NCBI GenBank assembly: GCA_005799545.1
Contig: SYGM01000009.1
Span: 1 to 61,767 of the forward strand
Direction of reading: 5' to 3'
Origin: Planctomycetia bacterium
Lineage (GTDB): Bacteria > Planctomycetota > UBA1135 > GCA-002686595
DNA: 61,767 bases
The position numbers and the translations under genes were made by a program. This document shows, one piece after another, positions 7,810 to 16,902 of this stretch. The first letter of the stretch is position 1; the number at the start of each line of letters is the position of its first letter. The notes under the pieces are model-generated. The model did no database searches. It worked only from the letters and a program-made list of their open reading frames with translations, and was not told where the DNA came from.

Positions 7810-8828
7810 AAGTACTCGTCACCGGTTCGAACGGATTCATCGCTGGATACCTCGTCGCGGAGCTGCTGCAGAACGGCTACGAGGTCGTCGGCATCGACAA
7901 CTTCAGCAAGTATGGCAAGGTCGCCAAGTCGTATGACTCGCACCCCAAGTACACGCTCGTCGAGGGCGACGCCAAGAACGTGGAGCTGATGAAGAAGCTG
8001 GTCGCGGACTGCGACCAATTTGTGATCTGCGCCGCCATGATCGGCGGCATCAGCTACTTCCACACCTACGCCTACGACCTGATCGCGGAGAACGACCGCA
8101 TCACGGCGGCGGCCTTCGACACGGCGATCTGGGCCCACAAGCACGCCAAGCTGAAGAAGGCCACGCTGTTGAGCTCCTCCATGGTGTTCGAGAGCACCAA
8201 GGAATTTCCGACTCCGGAAGGTGCCGAGCTGCGTTCGCCTCCGCCGCTCTCCACCTACGGCTTCCAGAAGCTGTCCTGCGAGTTCTACGCCCGCGGCGCA
8301 CACGAGCAGTACAAGCTGCCATACACGATCGTGCGCCCTTTCAACTGCGTGGGCATCGGTGAAGGGCGCGCCCGCGGTGAGCACGAGATCATCTCCGGCA
8401 ATGTCAAGCTGGCGATGAGTCACGTGGTGCCGGACATCGTCCAGAAGATCGTCAAGGGGCAGGACCCGCTGCACATCCTCGGCGATGGCAAGCAGGTGCG
8501 TCACTACACCTACGGCGGCGACCTTGCGCGCGGCATCCGCGTGTGCATGGAGCACCCCGCGGCCCTCAACCAAGACTTCAACATCTCGACGCCCGTGCCG
8601 CACACGGTGCTGGAGCTTGCCGAAGCGATCTGGAAGAAGATCCACGGCAACAAGAAGCCCTTCCGTTACACCTCCGACAAGCCCTTCGAGTACGACGTGC
8701 AGATGCGCACGCCGGATGTCAGCAAGGCCAAGCGCCTGCTCGGATTCGAGGCCACCACTCCGCTCGACACGATCCTTGACGAGGTCGTGCCGTGGATCGA
8801 GGAGCAGGTGAAGCTCGGAACGATCTGA
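7806..8828 (+). CDS. NAD-dependent nucleotide-sugar epimerase/dehydratase
   Basis: 340 residues, extended short-chain dehydrogenase. It shows the NAD motif VTGSNGFIAGYL, ATLLSSSMVFE (active-site Ser region), the catalytic pair in YGFQK, and IVRPFNCVG. It lacks a signal peptide, so it is cytoplasmic. The start overlaps the dehydrogenase stop by 4 nt. It probably acts on the product or substrate of that enzyme (epimerisation or dehydration of a UDP- or GDP-sugar). It is close to GDP-mannose 3,5-epimerase-like and UDP-glucose-4-epimerase-like groups, but I cannot choose between them. Confidence 0.88.
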   Translation: MKVLVTGSNGFIAGYLVAELLQNGYEVVGIDNFSKYGKVAKSYDSHPKYTLVEGDAKNVELMKKLVADCDQFVICAAMIGGISYFHTYAYDLIAENDRITAAAFDTAIWAHKHAKLKKATLLSSSMVFESTKEFPTPEGAELRSPPPLSTYGFQKLSCEFYARGAHEQYKLPYTIVRPFNCVGIGEGRARGEHEIISGNVKLAMSHVVPDIVQKIVKGQDPLHILGDGKQVRHYTYGGDLARGIRVCMEHPAALNQDFNISTPVPHTVLELAEAIWKKIHGNKKPFRYTSDKPFEYDVQMRTPDVSKAKRLLGFEATTPLDTILDEVVPWIEEQVKLGTI

Positions 8829-8829
8829 A

Positions 8830-9513
8830 TCAGCCGGGCTTGCGGGCGACGACGAGGAATTGCTCCCCGAACAGTCGCCACAGGAACGGCATCCGCAGAT
8901 ACCAGCGAACGATCCAGCCCGCCTTCGGCGCGCTGGATCGCGTCGTATACGGCAGGAAACGCGGCACGCGGCGTTCGATGCGCAGCCCCGCGAGGATCAG
9001 GGCCTCGCACAGCGAGTTGTCCGAGATGGGCACGAGATGGTCCCAGAAATCCCAGTACGCCCCGGGCACGATGCGCACGTTGGGTCCCATCAGGATCAGG
9101 CGGCCGCCGGGGCGCAGCACGCGCGCCGCCTCGCGCAGGGTCTCGTCGACAGCCTGCTTGTCGGGCAGGTGTTCAAGGAAGTTCGAGCTGAACACCACAT
9201 CGACGGATCCGTCCGCGAGGAAGCCGAGCTTGCGGACATCCGCAGCGTGAAACTCGATGCCCTGATCCAGTCCCTGGCCGTTGTCCGGGTTGAGATCGAC
9301 GCCGATGCGCCGCTTCGCGCGCACATGATTGAGGAACTCGCCGCGTCCTGACCCGACGTCGAGCACGGTGGACTCGGGCGCGATCAGCGGTTGCAGCGCG
9401 ACCTCCACGATGGCCTGCCAGATGCCCCGACGCAGTTCCGCCTCGCCGGCGGGAATCCGAAAGCGATACAGCTCGTCGAGGTACTCGGCCCGTTCCTTGT
9501 TGGGAGAGCTCAT
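8830..9513 (-). CDS. class I SAM-dependent methyltransferase
   Basis: 227 residues from ATG 9513, which overlaps the upstream stop as ATGA. Motif I is VLDVGSGRGEFL, followed by VDLNPDNGQG, then DVVFSSNFLEHLPD and VLRPGGRLILMGPN. This is the Methyltransf_11-like pattern common in polysaccharide and glycolipid loci. It is the last gene of a minus-strand run of five. The acceptor is unknown; a sugar or lipid-linked glycan fits the neighbours. It is tail-to-tail with the epimerase, with 1 nt between. Confidence 0.88.
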   Translation of the reverse strand: MSSPNKERAEYLDELYRFRIPAGEAELRRGIWQAIVEVALQPLIAPESTVLDVGSGRGEFLNHVRAKRRIGVDLNPDNGQGLDQGIEFHAADVRKLGFLADGSVDVVFSSNFLEHLPDKQAVDETLREAARVLRPGGRLILMGPNVRIVPGAYWDFWDHLVPISDNSLCEALILAGLRIERRVPRFLPYTTRSSAPKAGWIVRWYLRMPFLWRLFGEQFLVVARKPG

Positions 9514-11852
9514 GGTTTGTGAACGCGGACTTCCTGCCAGTATGCCCAATCGCAGGCTCCGTCCCCAGCAGGCCCTGTGGTGCATCGCAGGAACAGCAGG
9601 CTGGGCTGGCTGACCTCGAACTCGAGGTCGGCGGAGCGAACCTCGCCCGAAGGACTGAGGATCAGGTCCAGATGCAGGACCTTGAGCGGGCCATCGCGCG
9701 GCTCCAGTACGAACTGGAAGCTGACACCATCGGAGCAGCTGTGCTCCCAGGCCGCCTCCTGCAGTCCATAGCGCGCCTGCAGGCGGTGCGGTCCGGGTTC
9801 CAGCGCGAATACCAGCGAGCCCGGTGCGCCGAAGCTCAGCCCGAAGCGGCCTTCGATTTCAAATTGCCGGACGGGACCGTTCGACGAGACCTCCAGCGGC
9901 AGGGGATCGATGCAGGTGTAGGTCATGCGGGCCAAGGCAACCGGATCGGGTGGAGGCAGCAGCTCTGAGAGGCTCTCCAATTCGATCTCGGCCGAGCTAG
10001 GCAAGCAGGCCTCCAGCCCTTCCGGCGCCGCGAGGCGCAGCCTCGTCACCTCGGGGCCCGGCTGCCCGCTGAACAGGCGGCACCAGCCGTCCTGATCCTC
10101 CGCGAACGGACGCAGCAGGAAGCCGTCGCTCGCCGGTCCTCGGCAGAGGCGGTGGCTCGCGCTGCGGCCATCGGAGAACTCGAGCTCGACCCGCAGCGTG
10201 GCGGCGTGCAGGAAAAACGAGCGGAGACGGCCCTGCAGCGGAGTCTGCCACCGCACGCGCATCCAGAGCGCTTCCTGCTTCCATTGCGCGAGATCGATCC
10301 ACTCGCCCAGTCGAAGCTCGCGCCGGACGAGCACCGTGCGAGGCAAGGGCGACGGCTCATCCGCGCGCTTCTCCAGCAGCACGTAGCCCTTTTCGCCGAG
10401 GCGGGGTTCATAGCGTCTGAGGATCTCCAGCAAGGCGGGAGCGTCGTCCAGCACGGGCAATCGATCATCGATGCGGTCGTGTCGCAGAAGCACGAAGCGC
10501 GGCGCGCGTTCGCCTGTGAAGTACGCCCGGTTGAGCTCGGACAGCAGGGGCGTGTAGGCCGCGTAGCTCTGGAACACCGGCCGGGGCGCGTAGTTGAACT
10601 CGTTGATCAGCGCGATCGCCGCCGCGGAGTGGATCACGTCCACGCGCTCGTCGCCCACGATGGCTCGGATACGCGGCAGATCGTAGAAGCGGGCGATGCC
10701 CTGCATGCCGCGATCGCGCGAAGCTCGCAGCTCCGGCAGAGCGCGCCATTCCTGAATGCGCGCCAGGTGATACTCCTTCATTTCCTGCCAATACTGGCGT
10801 GTCTGTCCCGGAAGCGAAACCGAGCTCTGATAGCCCAGCGCCGCCAGTACCAGCAGGAACACCACCGCCAGCGGCTGCAGTTGCCGGCGCCAGCCGCTCG
10901 CGCCCGCGAGCTGCAGCCAGGCTCCGAATACCGGTGCGCAGGCGAACAGGATCATCGAATTGCCCATGTGGCGCGTGAATCCCGCCTTGAAGGCGAGGAA
11001 CGCCGCTCCGAGTGTCAGCGCACAGCCCGCGAGCGTGCTGCGCCCATTCTGCGAGGTCCAGCCCTGGGTCAGCGCCAGCGCCGCAAGCGTGCCCAGCGAG
11101 AGCAGAGCCAGCCGAAGCTCCAGCGGCGGCCCGTCGGCCGACATCGCTTCGTTGTAACCGCTCGCGATCGAAAGCGATGTGCGCAGATACTGCGGCAGCG
11201 TGATCAGCGACTGTCCCAGCGCGAGCCACGTGCCCAGAAAGAGGCCAAGTCCCAGCACCGCCAGGCGCAAAGCGCGTCTGCGCTCGCCGGCGAGCGTGAT
11301 GCAGACGATCATGAGCGCGTAGAGCATCAGATAACTGAACTTGACCTGCGCCAGCAGCGCGGCGGCCAGCAGGAACAGAGCCTCTCTCGCGCGCGGGAGT
11401 TCCGGCTTGCGGATCAGCAGCAGTCCGATGCCGGTGATCGCGATCAGCGCGAAGGCATCGAGTCCCGCGGGAATCCACAGCAGCGCCAGCGCGGTGAGCA
11501 GCCGGCTGCTCCAACCGCGAAAGGTGGCGACCAGATCAACGCAGGCCAGAGCGCAGAGTCCCTTGAGGCACAGTTCAAACCCCCAGAGCTTCGCCGCCAT
11601 GAGCTCGGGCATGTGCGGTGCTGCATAGAACCATCCCAGCGGCCCGTAGGTGAACACGCTCTCTGTTCCAAGCGCAGTACCCTGCAGCAGTTGCCAGCCC
11701 TTGACGGCCTGCCAGGACTCGTCAAGACCCGGCGTGGCTGCGCGCGCGGGCAGGCTGAATTCCTTGAACAGGATAGCCAGCCACAAGAGCGCCCTCCACG
11801 CGAGTTCAACGCGCAGGGAGGATCCGGACGTCTGACCACCAGAACCACGCAT
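9510..11852 (-). CDS. large polytopic membrane protein, GT-C-like, paralog 1 of 3
   Basis: About 780 residues. Roughly ten hydrophobic segments fill the N-terminal half, and a soluble C-terminal half follows. The first outer loop has TPGLDESWQAVKG and VFTYGPLGWF. The acidic pair in LDESW resembles the catalytic acidic motif of GT-C glycosyltransferases. Later motifs shared with the genes at 11806 and 16903 are FTRHMGNSMI, NYAPRPVFQSY and RFVLLRHDRIDDRLP. It is probably a polyprenyl-phosphate-sugar-dependent transferase of the inner membrane, but function is unproven. Start MRGSGGQ (11852) is chosen; ATGs at 11864 and 11888 are also possible. It overlaps the upstream gene by 47 nt. Confidence 0.75.
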   Translation of the reverse strand: MRGSGGQTSGSSLRVELAWRALLWLAILFKEFSLPARAATPGLDESWQAVKGWQLLQGTALGTESVFTYGPLGWFYAAPHMPELMAAKLWGFELCLKGLCALACVDLVATFRGWSSRLLTALALLWIPAGLDAFALIAITGIGLLLIRKPELPRAREALFLLAAALLAQVKFSYLMLYALMIVCITLAGERRRALRLAVLGLGLFLGTWLALGQSLITLPQYLRTSLSIASGYNEAMSADGPPLELRLALLSLGTLAALALTQGWTSQNGRSTLAGCALTLGAAFLAFKAGFTRHMGNSMILFACAPVFGAWLQLAGASGWRRQLQPLAVVFLLVLAALGYQSSVSLPGQTRQYWQEMKEYHLARIQEWRALPELRASRDRGMQGIARFYDLPRIRAIVGDERVDVIHSAAAIALINEFNYAPRPVFQSYAAYTPLLSELNRAYFTGERAPRFVLLRHDRIDDRLPVLDDAPALLEILRRYEPRLGEKGYVLLEKRADEPSPLPRTVLVRRELRLGEWIDLAQWKQEALWMRVRWQTPLQGRLRSFFLHAATLRVELEFSDGRSASHRLCRGPASDGFLLRPFAEDQDGWCRLFSGQPGPEVTRLRLAAPEGLEACLPSSAEIELESLSELLPPPDPVALARMTYTCIDPLPLEVSSNGPVRQFEIEGRFGLSFGAPGSLVFALEPGPHRLQARYGLQEAAWEHSCSDGVSFQFVLEPRDGPLKVLHLDLILSPSGEVRSADLEFEVSQPSLLFLRCTTGPAGDGACDWAYWQEVRVHKP

Positions 11853-14109
11853 TGCGCACAGCATCCCCCTCGGGGAGTGTCGCTGCAAGGATCAGGTACT
11901 CCGGCTGGCCGACGGGCAGATCCAGCTGGAGGGACTGCGGACCGCGATCGGTGGCCTCGCGGCCTGGTTCAAGCCAGCGCTCGGATAGGAGCCTCAGCTG
12001 TCCGCGCTCGATGACCGCGACGCGGACACAGATGCGTCTGCTCGAATCCCTGCCTTGCGGGTCGGACTCCAGACCGAAGCGCGCTTCGACGCGCCTGTCT
12101 GCGGGAGAAAGCGCGAAGGTCAGCGAGGACGGCGCGAAGCTGAAGACCTTTTCCAGCCCGCTGTGGTTGATGCGCAGCAGATCGCGCGGCGCGTCGATAC
12201 CGATGGGGGCGCGCTCAAACAGGCTGGCGCCGATCCGCGCCGCCAGTCCCGTCAGCGGCGCACGCTGCAGTTCTCCGCGCTGGAACTTGAGTCCGAAGCG
12301 CTCCGGCCAGGCGAAGCGGAAGACCGGCGGGCAGTGGAAGCGGATGCGGCGGGGACGCGGCAGGGGCGTGCGCTCGTACAGTGCCACGAAGCCCTCATTG
12401 CCCAGCACCAGAGGCCCGAGCAGGAACGGTTCCCGGGCTAGCTCCGGCACGATGCGAAAGCTGCGCGAGCGACCCTGATCGTCTTCGATCTCCAGCATCA
12501 GCTCCGCGCTGCGGTACAGCAGGTTCACGAGCCTGCCCGCGGCATTCGGCCGAAGATCCAGAGCAAGCCGCAGCTGGTCATCTGCGACCTCCGGAACCGG
12601 GATCCACTCTTCCCAGCCGCACTCCTGCACCTCAAGCGGCGTGAGCGTCAGCCCGGACTCGCTCGCGCTGCGCTGCAAAAGCAGATCGCCCCGCTCGCTC
12701 CAGACCGGCTCGTAGGTGCGGAGGTAGTGGTCGAGCAGCTGCGAGTGCTCGTGCATCGGGAAGCGATCGTCGATCGTCGCGAGGCGGAAGAGCACGAACT
12801 GCGGCGGTCGCGTGCGGTAGCCGGCGACATCGAGCGACTGCAGCCTTGGCGTGAACGCCACGTAGCTGTGGGGAATGGGGCGCGGCTGGTAGTTGAGTCC
12901 GTTGAGCAGCGCGACGCCCTGATGATGGTTGTAGACGTCGATGGGGGCATCGCCGACGCGCGCGCGGATCTGCGGGCGGTCAAAGCGCGCAGCGCGCGTG
13001 AGCCTTTCGGAGTTCAACCTATCCCGCGCCTGCATGGGCGTGAATCCTGCCCAGGCGCGTTCGAACGCCAGACGGGGCCACTGCAGCGGCTCCGGTCGAG
13101 AGGTCTGTGGGGCGAGAGCCAGCGCAGTGACCGCCAGCGCGCTCGCGGCAACCCGCACTGCAGCCAGTCTGCCGCTGCCGCACAGCCACGGCGCCAGCGC
13201 CGCGAAACCGAGGAAATAGGGCGTGTGGTCGTCACCACGCGTGATACCCGCCTTCCAGGAAACGAAGTAGGCACCGGCCAGCGCCAGCTTCAGTCCGGGT
13301 CCGGATGAGCCGCGTAGCAGCAGCACGACCTGACAGGCCATGACCGCCAGCGCCAGCACCAGTTGATCCGTGGGCGGGGTCTTCGATTGACCGGAACCGT
13401 AGGCCGCAGCGATCTGCAGCGAGTTGTCGAACCAGGGGAGCAGGTTGGCGGGTGATTGCCCCAGCAGGATCCACAGCAGCAGCACGCAAGTCAGCATGCG
13501 GCCCAGATCCGCAACACCGCGCTTCCACTCGCGCGAGAAGCACAGCGCCGCGAGCGCGCCCGCGCTCGCCACCAGCAAAGTGAACTTGATCAGCGCCAGC
13601 GACGCGAGCAGTCCCGCCAGTCCCCAGCGCACCCAGGCCCGCTGCGGCTCGCCGAGCAGCACGCAGGCCGCCGCCAGCAACGCGATCGCATAAGCATCAA
13701 ATTCCAGCGGAAGCACTGTCGCCAGCAGCACAGCCAGAGCGCGTTGCCAGAGCTGTTCCAGTCGCCAGAATGCGCTCGCCAGCACGCAGCTGGCCGCCAG
13801 TCGCCAACCCAGCTCGAAAAGCCAGTAGCGCGGCCACCACAGCAGCGGCTCATCCACCACGGTCGCGAACCAGCCCAACGGTCCATATGTGAAAGACCAG
13901 TCCTCGCCGACCTGCCAGCGCTGCGCCAGCAGACGACCGATCACGTGCGACCACGAAGGGTCAAGCGCATCGTCCGCGATCACCCGCGGCAGGGACAACT
14001 GGCCGAGCCACAAGAGCAGCACGCACAGGACCGAAAGGCCTCGATTCGTCCGTCCGTGATCTCGCATCGGCACCAGCAATAGCGGCCCGGAGGGCCGGAG
14101 TTCAAACAT
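11806..14109 (-). CDS. large polytopic membrane protein, GT-C-like, paralog 2 of 3
   Basis: 767 residues, the most divergent of the three paralogs. The signature loop is ADDALDPSWSHVIG followed by FTYGPLGWF, so the Glu of LDESW is replaced by Pro. FTRHMGNSMI is replaced by ITRGDDHTPYF, whereas NGLNYQPRPIPHSY and ATIDDRFP are kept. About ten membrane segments lie in residues 1-350, with a beta-rich soluble tail. Loss of one acidic residue may mean a different or lost activity. The ATG at 14109 follows the GT2 stop by 3 nt; an alternative ATG is at 14067. Confidence 0.72.
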   Translation of the reverse strand: MFELRPSGPLLLVPMRDHGRTNRGLSVLCVLLLWLGQLSLPRVIADDALDPSWSHVIGRLLAQRWQVGEDWSFTYGPLGWFATVVDEPLLWWPRYWLFELGWRLAASCVLASAFWRLEQLWQRALAVLLATVLPLEFDAYAIALLAAACVLLGEPQRAWVRWGLAGLLASLALIKFTLLVASAGALAALCFSREWKRGVADLGRMLTCVLLLWILLGQSPANLLPWFDNSLQIAAAYGSGQSKTPPTDQLVLALAVMACQVVLLLRGSSGPGLKLALAGAYFVSWKAGITRGDDHTPYFLGFAALAPWLCGSGRLAAVRVAASALAVTALALAPQTSRPEPLQWPRLAFERAWAGFTPMQARDRLNSERLTRAARFDRPQIRARVGDAPIDVYNHHQGVALLNGLNYQPRPIPHSYVAFTPRLQSLDVAGYRTRPPQFVLFRLATIDDRFPMHEHSQLLDHYLRTYEPVWSERGDLLLQRSASESGLTLTPLEVQECGWEEWIPVPEVADDQLRLALDLRPNAAGRLVNLLYRSAELMLEIEDDQGRSRSFRIVPELAREPFLLGPLVLGNEGFVALYERTPLPRPRRIRFHCPPVFRFAWPERFGLKFQRGELQRAPLTGLAARIGASLFERAPIGIDAPRDLLRINHSGLEKVFSFAPSSLTFALSPADRRVEARFGLESDPQGRDSSRRICVRVAVIERGQLRLLSERWLEPGREATDRGPQSLQLDLPVGQPEYLILAATLPEGDAVRNAWFWWSDVRILPAR

Positions 14110-14112
14110 CCT

Positions 14113-15093
14113 TCACGATTGCTGGCGGGGTCGCGTCGCCAGCAACAACGCACCGCTGGGGACGGCCGCCAGCAGCAGGAGCAGGCTGGGTCCGCTCATG
14201 AGCACGGGGGCGAGCCAGCAAAGCGGATGGAGCAGGTCGAGCCAGGTATTGCGGTTCCTCAGCCGCCTTGCCACCAGCAGCACCGACAGCGTGACGAGGA
14301 ACAGGAGCGCGATCAGGGAGCGCTGCCCGGAATCGGGAGCCTGCACGAGCCCCGCAGTCGCGAGCAGCAGGGCCAGTCCCGTGCACGCCAGCGGCTGCCG
14401 CATCGCCACCCAGAACCAGTGCAGGTAATTCGGCAGCCACTTCCACAGCTTGAAATTGCTCTGACCCGCGCTGCGATCGGTCCAGGAACTCGGCACTTCG
14501 CTCACGCTCAGGCCCATCTGCTGGGCCTTGACCGTCAACTCCAGTGCGATCTCGAATCCGCGCTTGCTCTCGATCTCGGTGTGGGCGAGGTACTCCGCGG
14601 CGTACGCACGGAAGTTGGTGGTGGCATCGCGCGTTCCCAGTCCCGCGAGATCGTGCAGCAGCCTGCCCGCCACGCACGACATCGTGCGCTTGATCAGGGG
14701 GCCGCCGGTCTGCGAGCCGCCCGGCATGTAGCGCGATCCTGACACGACCGCATTGCCCGCGCGGATCGCCGCCGCCATCTGCGGGATCACTTCCGGAGGG
14801 TCGGAAAGATCCGCCATGGTCGTCACGACCACATCGCCCGTCGCCGCCCGGAAGCCGGTGCGGATGGCGTTGGGCGCGCCTCTGCCGATCGTGTTGCGGG
14901 TCAGCTTCACCGCCGGTGACAGATCGCTCATGGCCCTGATTGCCGGCAGGGTCGTGTCCTCGTCGAAGTCGTAACAGACGAGGATCTCGTGCTCGACGCC
15001 CTTCAGAGCGCGGTCGAGCCTGCGCAGGCACTCGGCAATGTTCTCGCCCTCGTTGTAGACGGGCAGCACGACGCTGATCAATCTGGGTCGCAT
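14113..15093 (-). CDS. GT2 family glycosyltransferase (polyprenyl-phosphate mannosyl/glucosyl-transferase-like)
   Basis: 326 residues starting MRPRLISVVLPVYNEGENI, the classical GT2 opening. The metal/sugar-nucleotide region includes YDFDEDTTL, and TMADLSDPPEV holds the acidic motif. GSRYMPGGS is typical of dolichol-phosphate-mannose synthase-like enzymes. Two to four C-terminal hydrophobic segments (after about 240) anchor it. Such enzymes make polyprenyl-phosphate sugars, the donor type used by GT-C enzymes, which fits the adjacent paralogs. The ATG is directly preceded by seven C. Confidence 0.88.
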   Translation of the reverse strand: MRPRLISVVLPVYNEGENIAECLRRLDRALKGVEHEILVCYDFDEDTTLPAIRAMSDLSPAVKLTRNTIGRGAPNAIRTGFRAATGDVVVTTMADLSDPPEVIPQMAAAIRAGNAVVSGSRYMPGGSQTGGPLIKRTMSCVAGRLLHDLAGLGTRDATTNFRAYAAEYLAHTEIESKRGFEIALELTVKAQQMGLSVSEVPSSWTDRSAGQSNFKLWKWLPNYLHWFWVAMRQPLACTGLALLLATAGLVQAPDSGQRSLIALLFLVTLSVLLVARRLRNRNTWLDLLHPLCWLAPVLMSGPSLLLLLAAVPSGALLLATRPRQQS

Positions 15094-15118
15094 GGGGGGG
15101 CTGGTCGAAAGGACTGCG

Positions 15119-15124
15119 ATTCTA
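15119..15124 (-). promoter_or_regulatory. -10 element GCTAGAAT upstream of the GT2 gene
   Basis: TAGAAT (5 of 6) preceded by GC, 25 nt before the ATG at 15093, in the 40-nt gap after the 15134 gene stop. The GT2 and downstream genes may have their own promoter. Confidence 0.4.
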
Positions 15125-15133
15125 GCAGGAATC

Positions 15134-16897
15134 TCAGCGCATCTTGAGGTTGAGCAGCACGATCCACGCACGAGCGGCGGTGCCCGGATCCTCGTCGGGA
15201 AGATCGAAACAGAGCATCAATTGCCCAGTCGCGCCCGCGGGCACAGGGTACTCGCGGGAAACGGGCTCGACGAGTGACTCCTGGGCCAGCGTCTGGATCG
15301 TGCCGTCGGAGCGCTTCCACTCCAGACGCCAGGGGACGGCGACGGCCCGCCCTTCCTTGCGCAACTGCAGCGGCGGCTCCATCAGCAGGCCGAAGGCCTG
15401 CTCGTTGCCCCACAACTGCCAGACCAGCTGAGCGGGTGCGCGCACCACCACGACTGCCTGGCCGTCCATGCGCCGCATGATCAGCTTGTTGTCACCCCGC
15501 ACCGTGTCCGGAGGCGTGTCCAGGCACAGCGAAGAGTCCTGCAGCTGCCGGTCGCTGCTAGGGCCGTGAAACGGAGGGATGCCACGGCGGTGATATTGGA
15601 GCAGCAGATTGCGCACATGAAGAGCATCGGCTGCCAGGGCGGCCTGCTGGTAGCGCTCAGCCAGCTGGTTGGTGGGCACATTTGCATCGGCCAGTGCCTG
15701 CAACTCCATCGCCTCATGGGTGCGGATGGATCCGACCAGATAGGCCTCCTGATTTCCTGCTGGCTGCGCCTGCAGCATCAGCAGCGCAAGCGAGAGCGGC
15801 GCCAGAAAACGTACGGCAAGCCACGGCGTGGTCAGCGCCGTTGCCGCCACTGCCGTGAAAAATGGCAGCGGGAACGGAGTGTAACGATTGGCGACCATCG
15901 TGTTCTGGTACGCGGGTCGCGCATAACTCATCGACAGGCCATAGGCGAGTGCCGCTCCGAGCACGCAGAACAGGACGCAGGCCGGCAGGTCGGAACCGCG
16001 GCTCTTCCAGATGCGCGAGCCGTTCCACAGAAGGGCGGCGAAGAGTGCGGCGCTGATCGGATACCAGAGCCAGCCCTGCAACTGCGTGGAATAGGGGCCG
16101 AAGGCGATGCTCCAGTGGACGGGCACGTGGCTCAGCAATGTCGCCACCGACAAGGCGTATTCCGCGCGCGGCGGGCTTTCGTAGTCGACGAAGTACAGAC
16201 CGAGCGAAACCAGCGGCAGCAGGCTGCCGCCAAGCAACGTCTTTCCGCTCGCTGTCCGGCGGTCGCTCCAGCCGCGCCACAGCAAGGCCGTGGTCAGCGG
16301 CAGCGTCAGAATGATGCCGTAGCCTCCGCACATGGGCAGTCCTGCCGTCGCAACCACTGCGGCGGCAGACCGCCAGACACGATCCTCACTGCTCGCGCGA
16401 GCCAGCGCCCAGATCACGAACATCACCAGCAGCACAGGCACGGCGATGCACAGCTGGAAGCCCATCAGCAGATTCTCGTGATTGGCGATCTGGAGGAATC
16501 CCAGCGGGAAGAACAGGTCCGCGAGATCCGCGCGACCGCGCAGTCTCACAGCGCAGCTGCGGCCGAGCACGGCGGCGATCAGCAGCAGCGTGACCTGAGC
16601 GTGCATACCGGAGCGGATGTCGTCGGTCAGGATGTACAGCGGGAACCACAGCAGCTTGGGCAGCGGCTCGCGATGCTCGTTGTGCAGCGCCATGAGCCAG
16701 TGGCCGAACCAGCCGCCCTCCCGGGCGTGCACGCCGTCGATCAGCGTGGTGTCGTCGGCAAAGAAGATGTTGCTCGCGTTGGTCGCGATGAACAGATGTG
16801 CGTCGAACGCGCACCAAAGGAGCAGCAGCCAGAACATGGCTGAGCACAGGCGCACGTAGCTGTCGCGGAGGGAAGTCGCCGATAACACCCCCGACAT
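15134..16897 (-). CDS. polytopic membrane protein, probable GT-C-like, function unknown
   Basis: 587 residues from ATG 16897, 5 nt after the upstream stop. About ten hydrophobic segments are followed by a soluble C-terminal domain (from about 470) ending in a beta-rich region. The first outer loop has FFADDTTLIDGVHARE with an acidic pair, as in GT-C enzymes, but no family motif allows a firm name. It differs in sequence from the three flanking paralogs. Context suggests a role in envelope-glycan assembly. Confidence 0.72.
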   Translation of the reverse strand: MSGVLSATSLRDSYVRLCSAMFWLLLLWCAFDAHLFIATNASNIFFADDTTLIDGVHAREGGWFGHWLMALHNEHREPLPKLLWFPLYILTDDIRSGMHAQVTLLLIAAVLGRSCAVRLRGRADLADLFFPLGFLQIANHENLLMGFQLCIAVPVLLVMFVIWALARASSEDRVWRSAAAVVATAGLPMCGGYGIILTLPLTTALLWRGWSDRRTASGKTLLGGSLLPLVSLGLYFVDYESPPRAEYALSVATLLSHVPVHWSIAFGPYSTQLQGWLWYPISAALFAALLWNGSRIWKSRGSDLPACVLFCVLGAALAYGLSMSYARPAYQNTMVANRYTPFPLPFFTAVAATALTTPWLAVRFLAPLSLALLMLQAQPAGNQEAYLVGSIRTHEAMELQALADANVPTNQLAERYQQAALAADALHVRNLLLQYHRRGIPPFHGPSSDRQLQDSSLCLDTPPDTVRGDNKLIMRRMDGQAVVVVRAPAQLVWQLWGNEQAFGLLMEPPLQLRKEGRAVAVPWRLEWKRSDGTIQTLAQESLVEPVSREYPVPAGATGQLMLCFDLPDEDPGTAARAWIVLLNLKMR

Positions 16898-16902
16898 GGT
16901 AG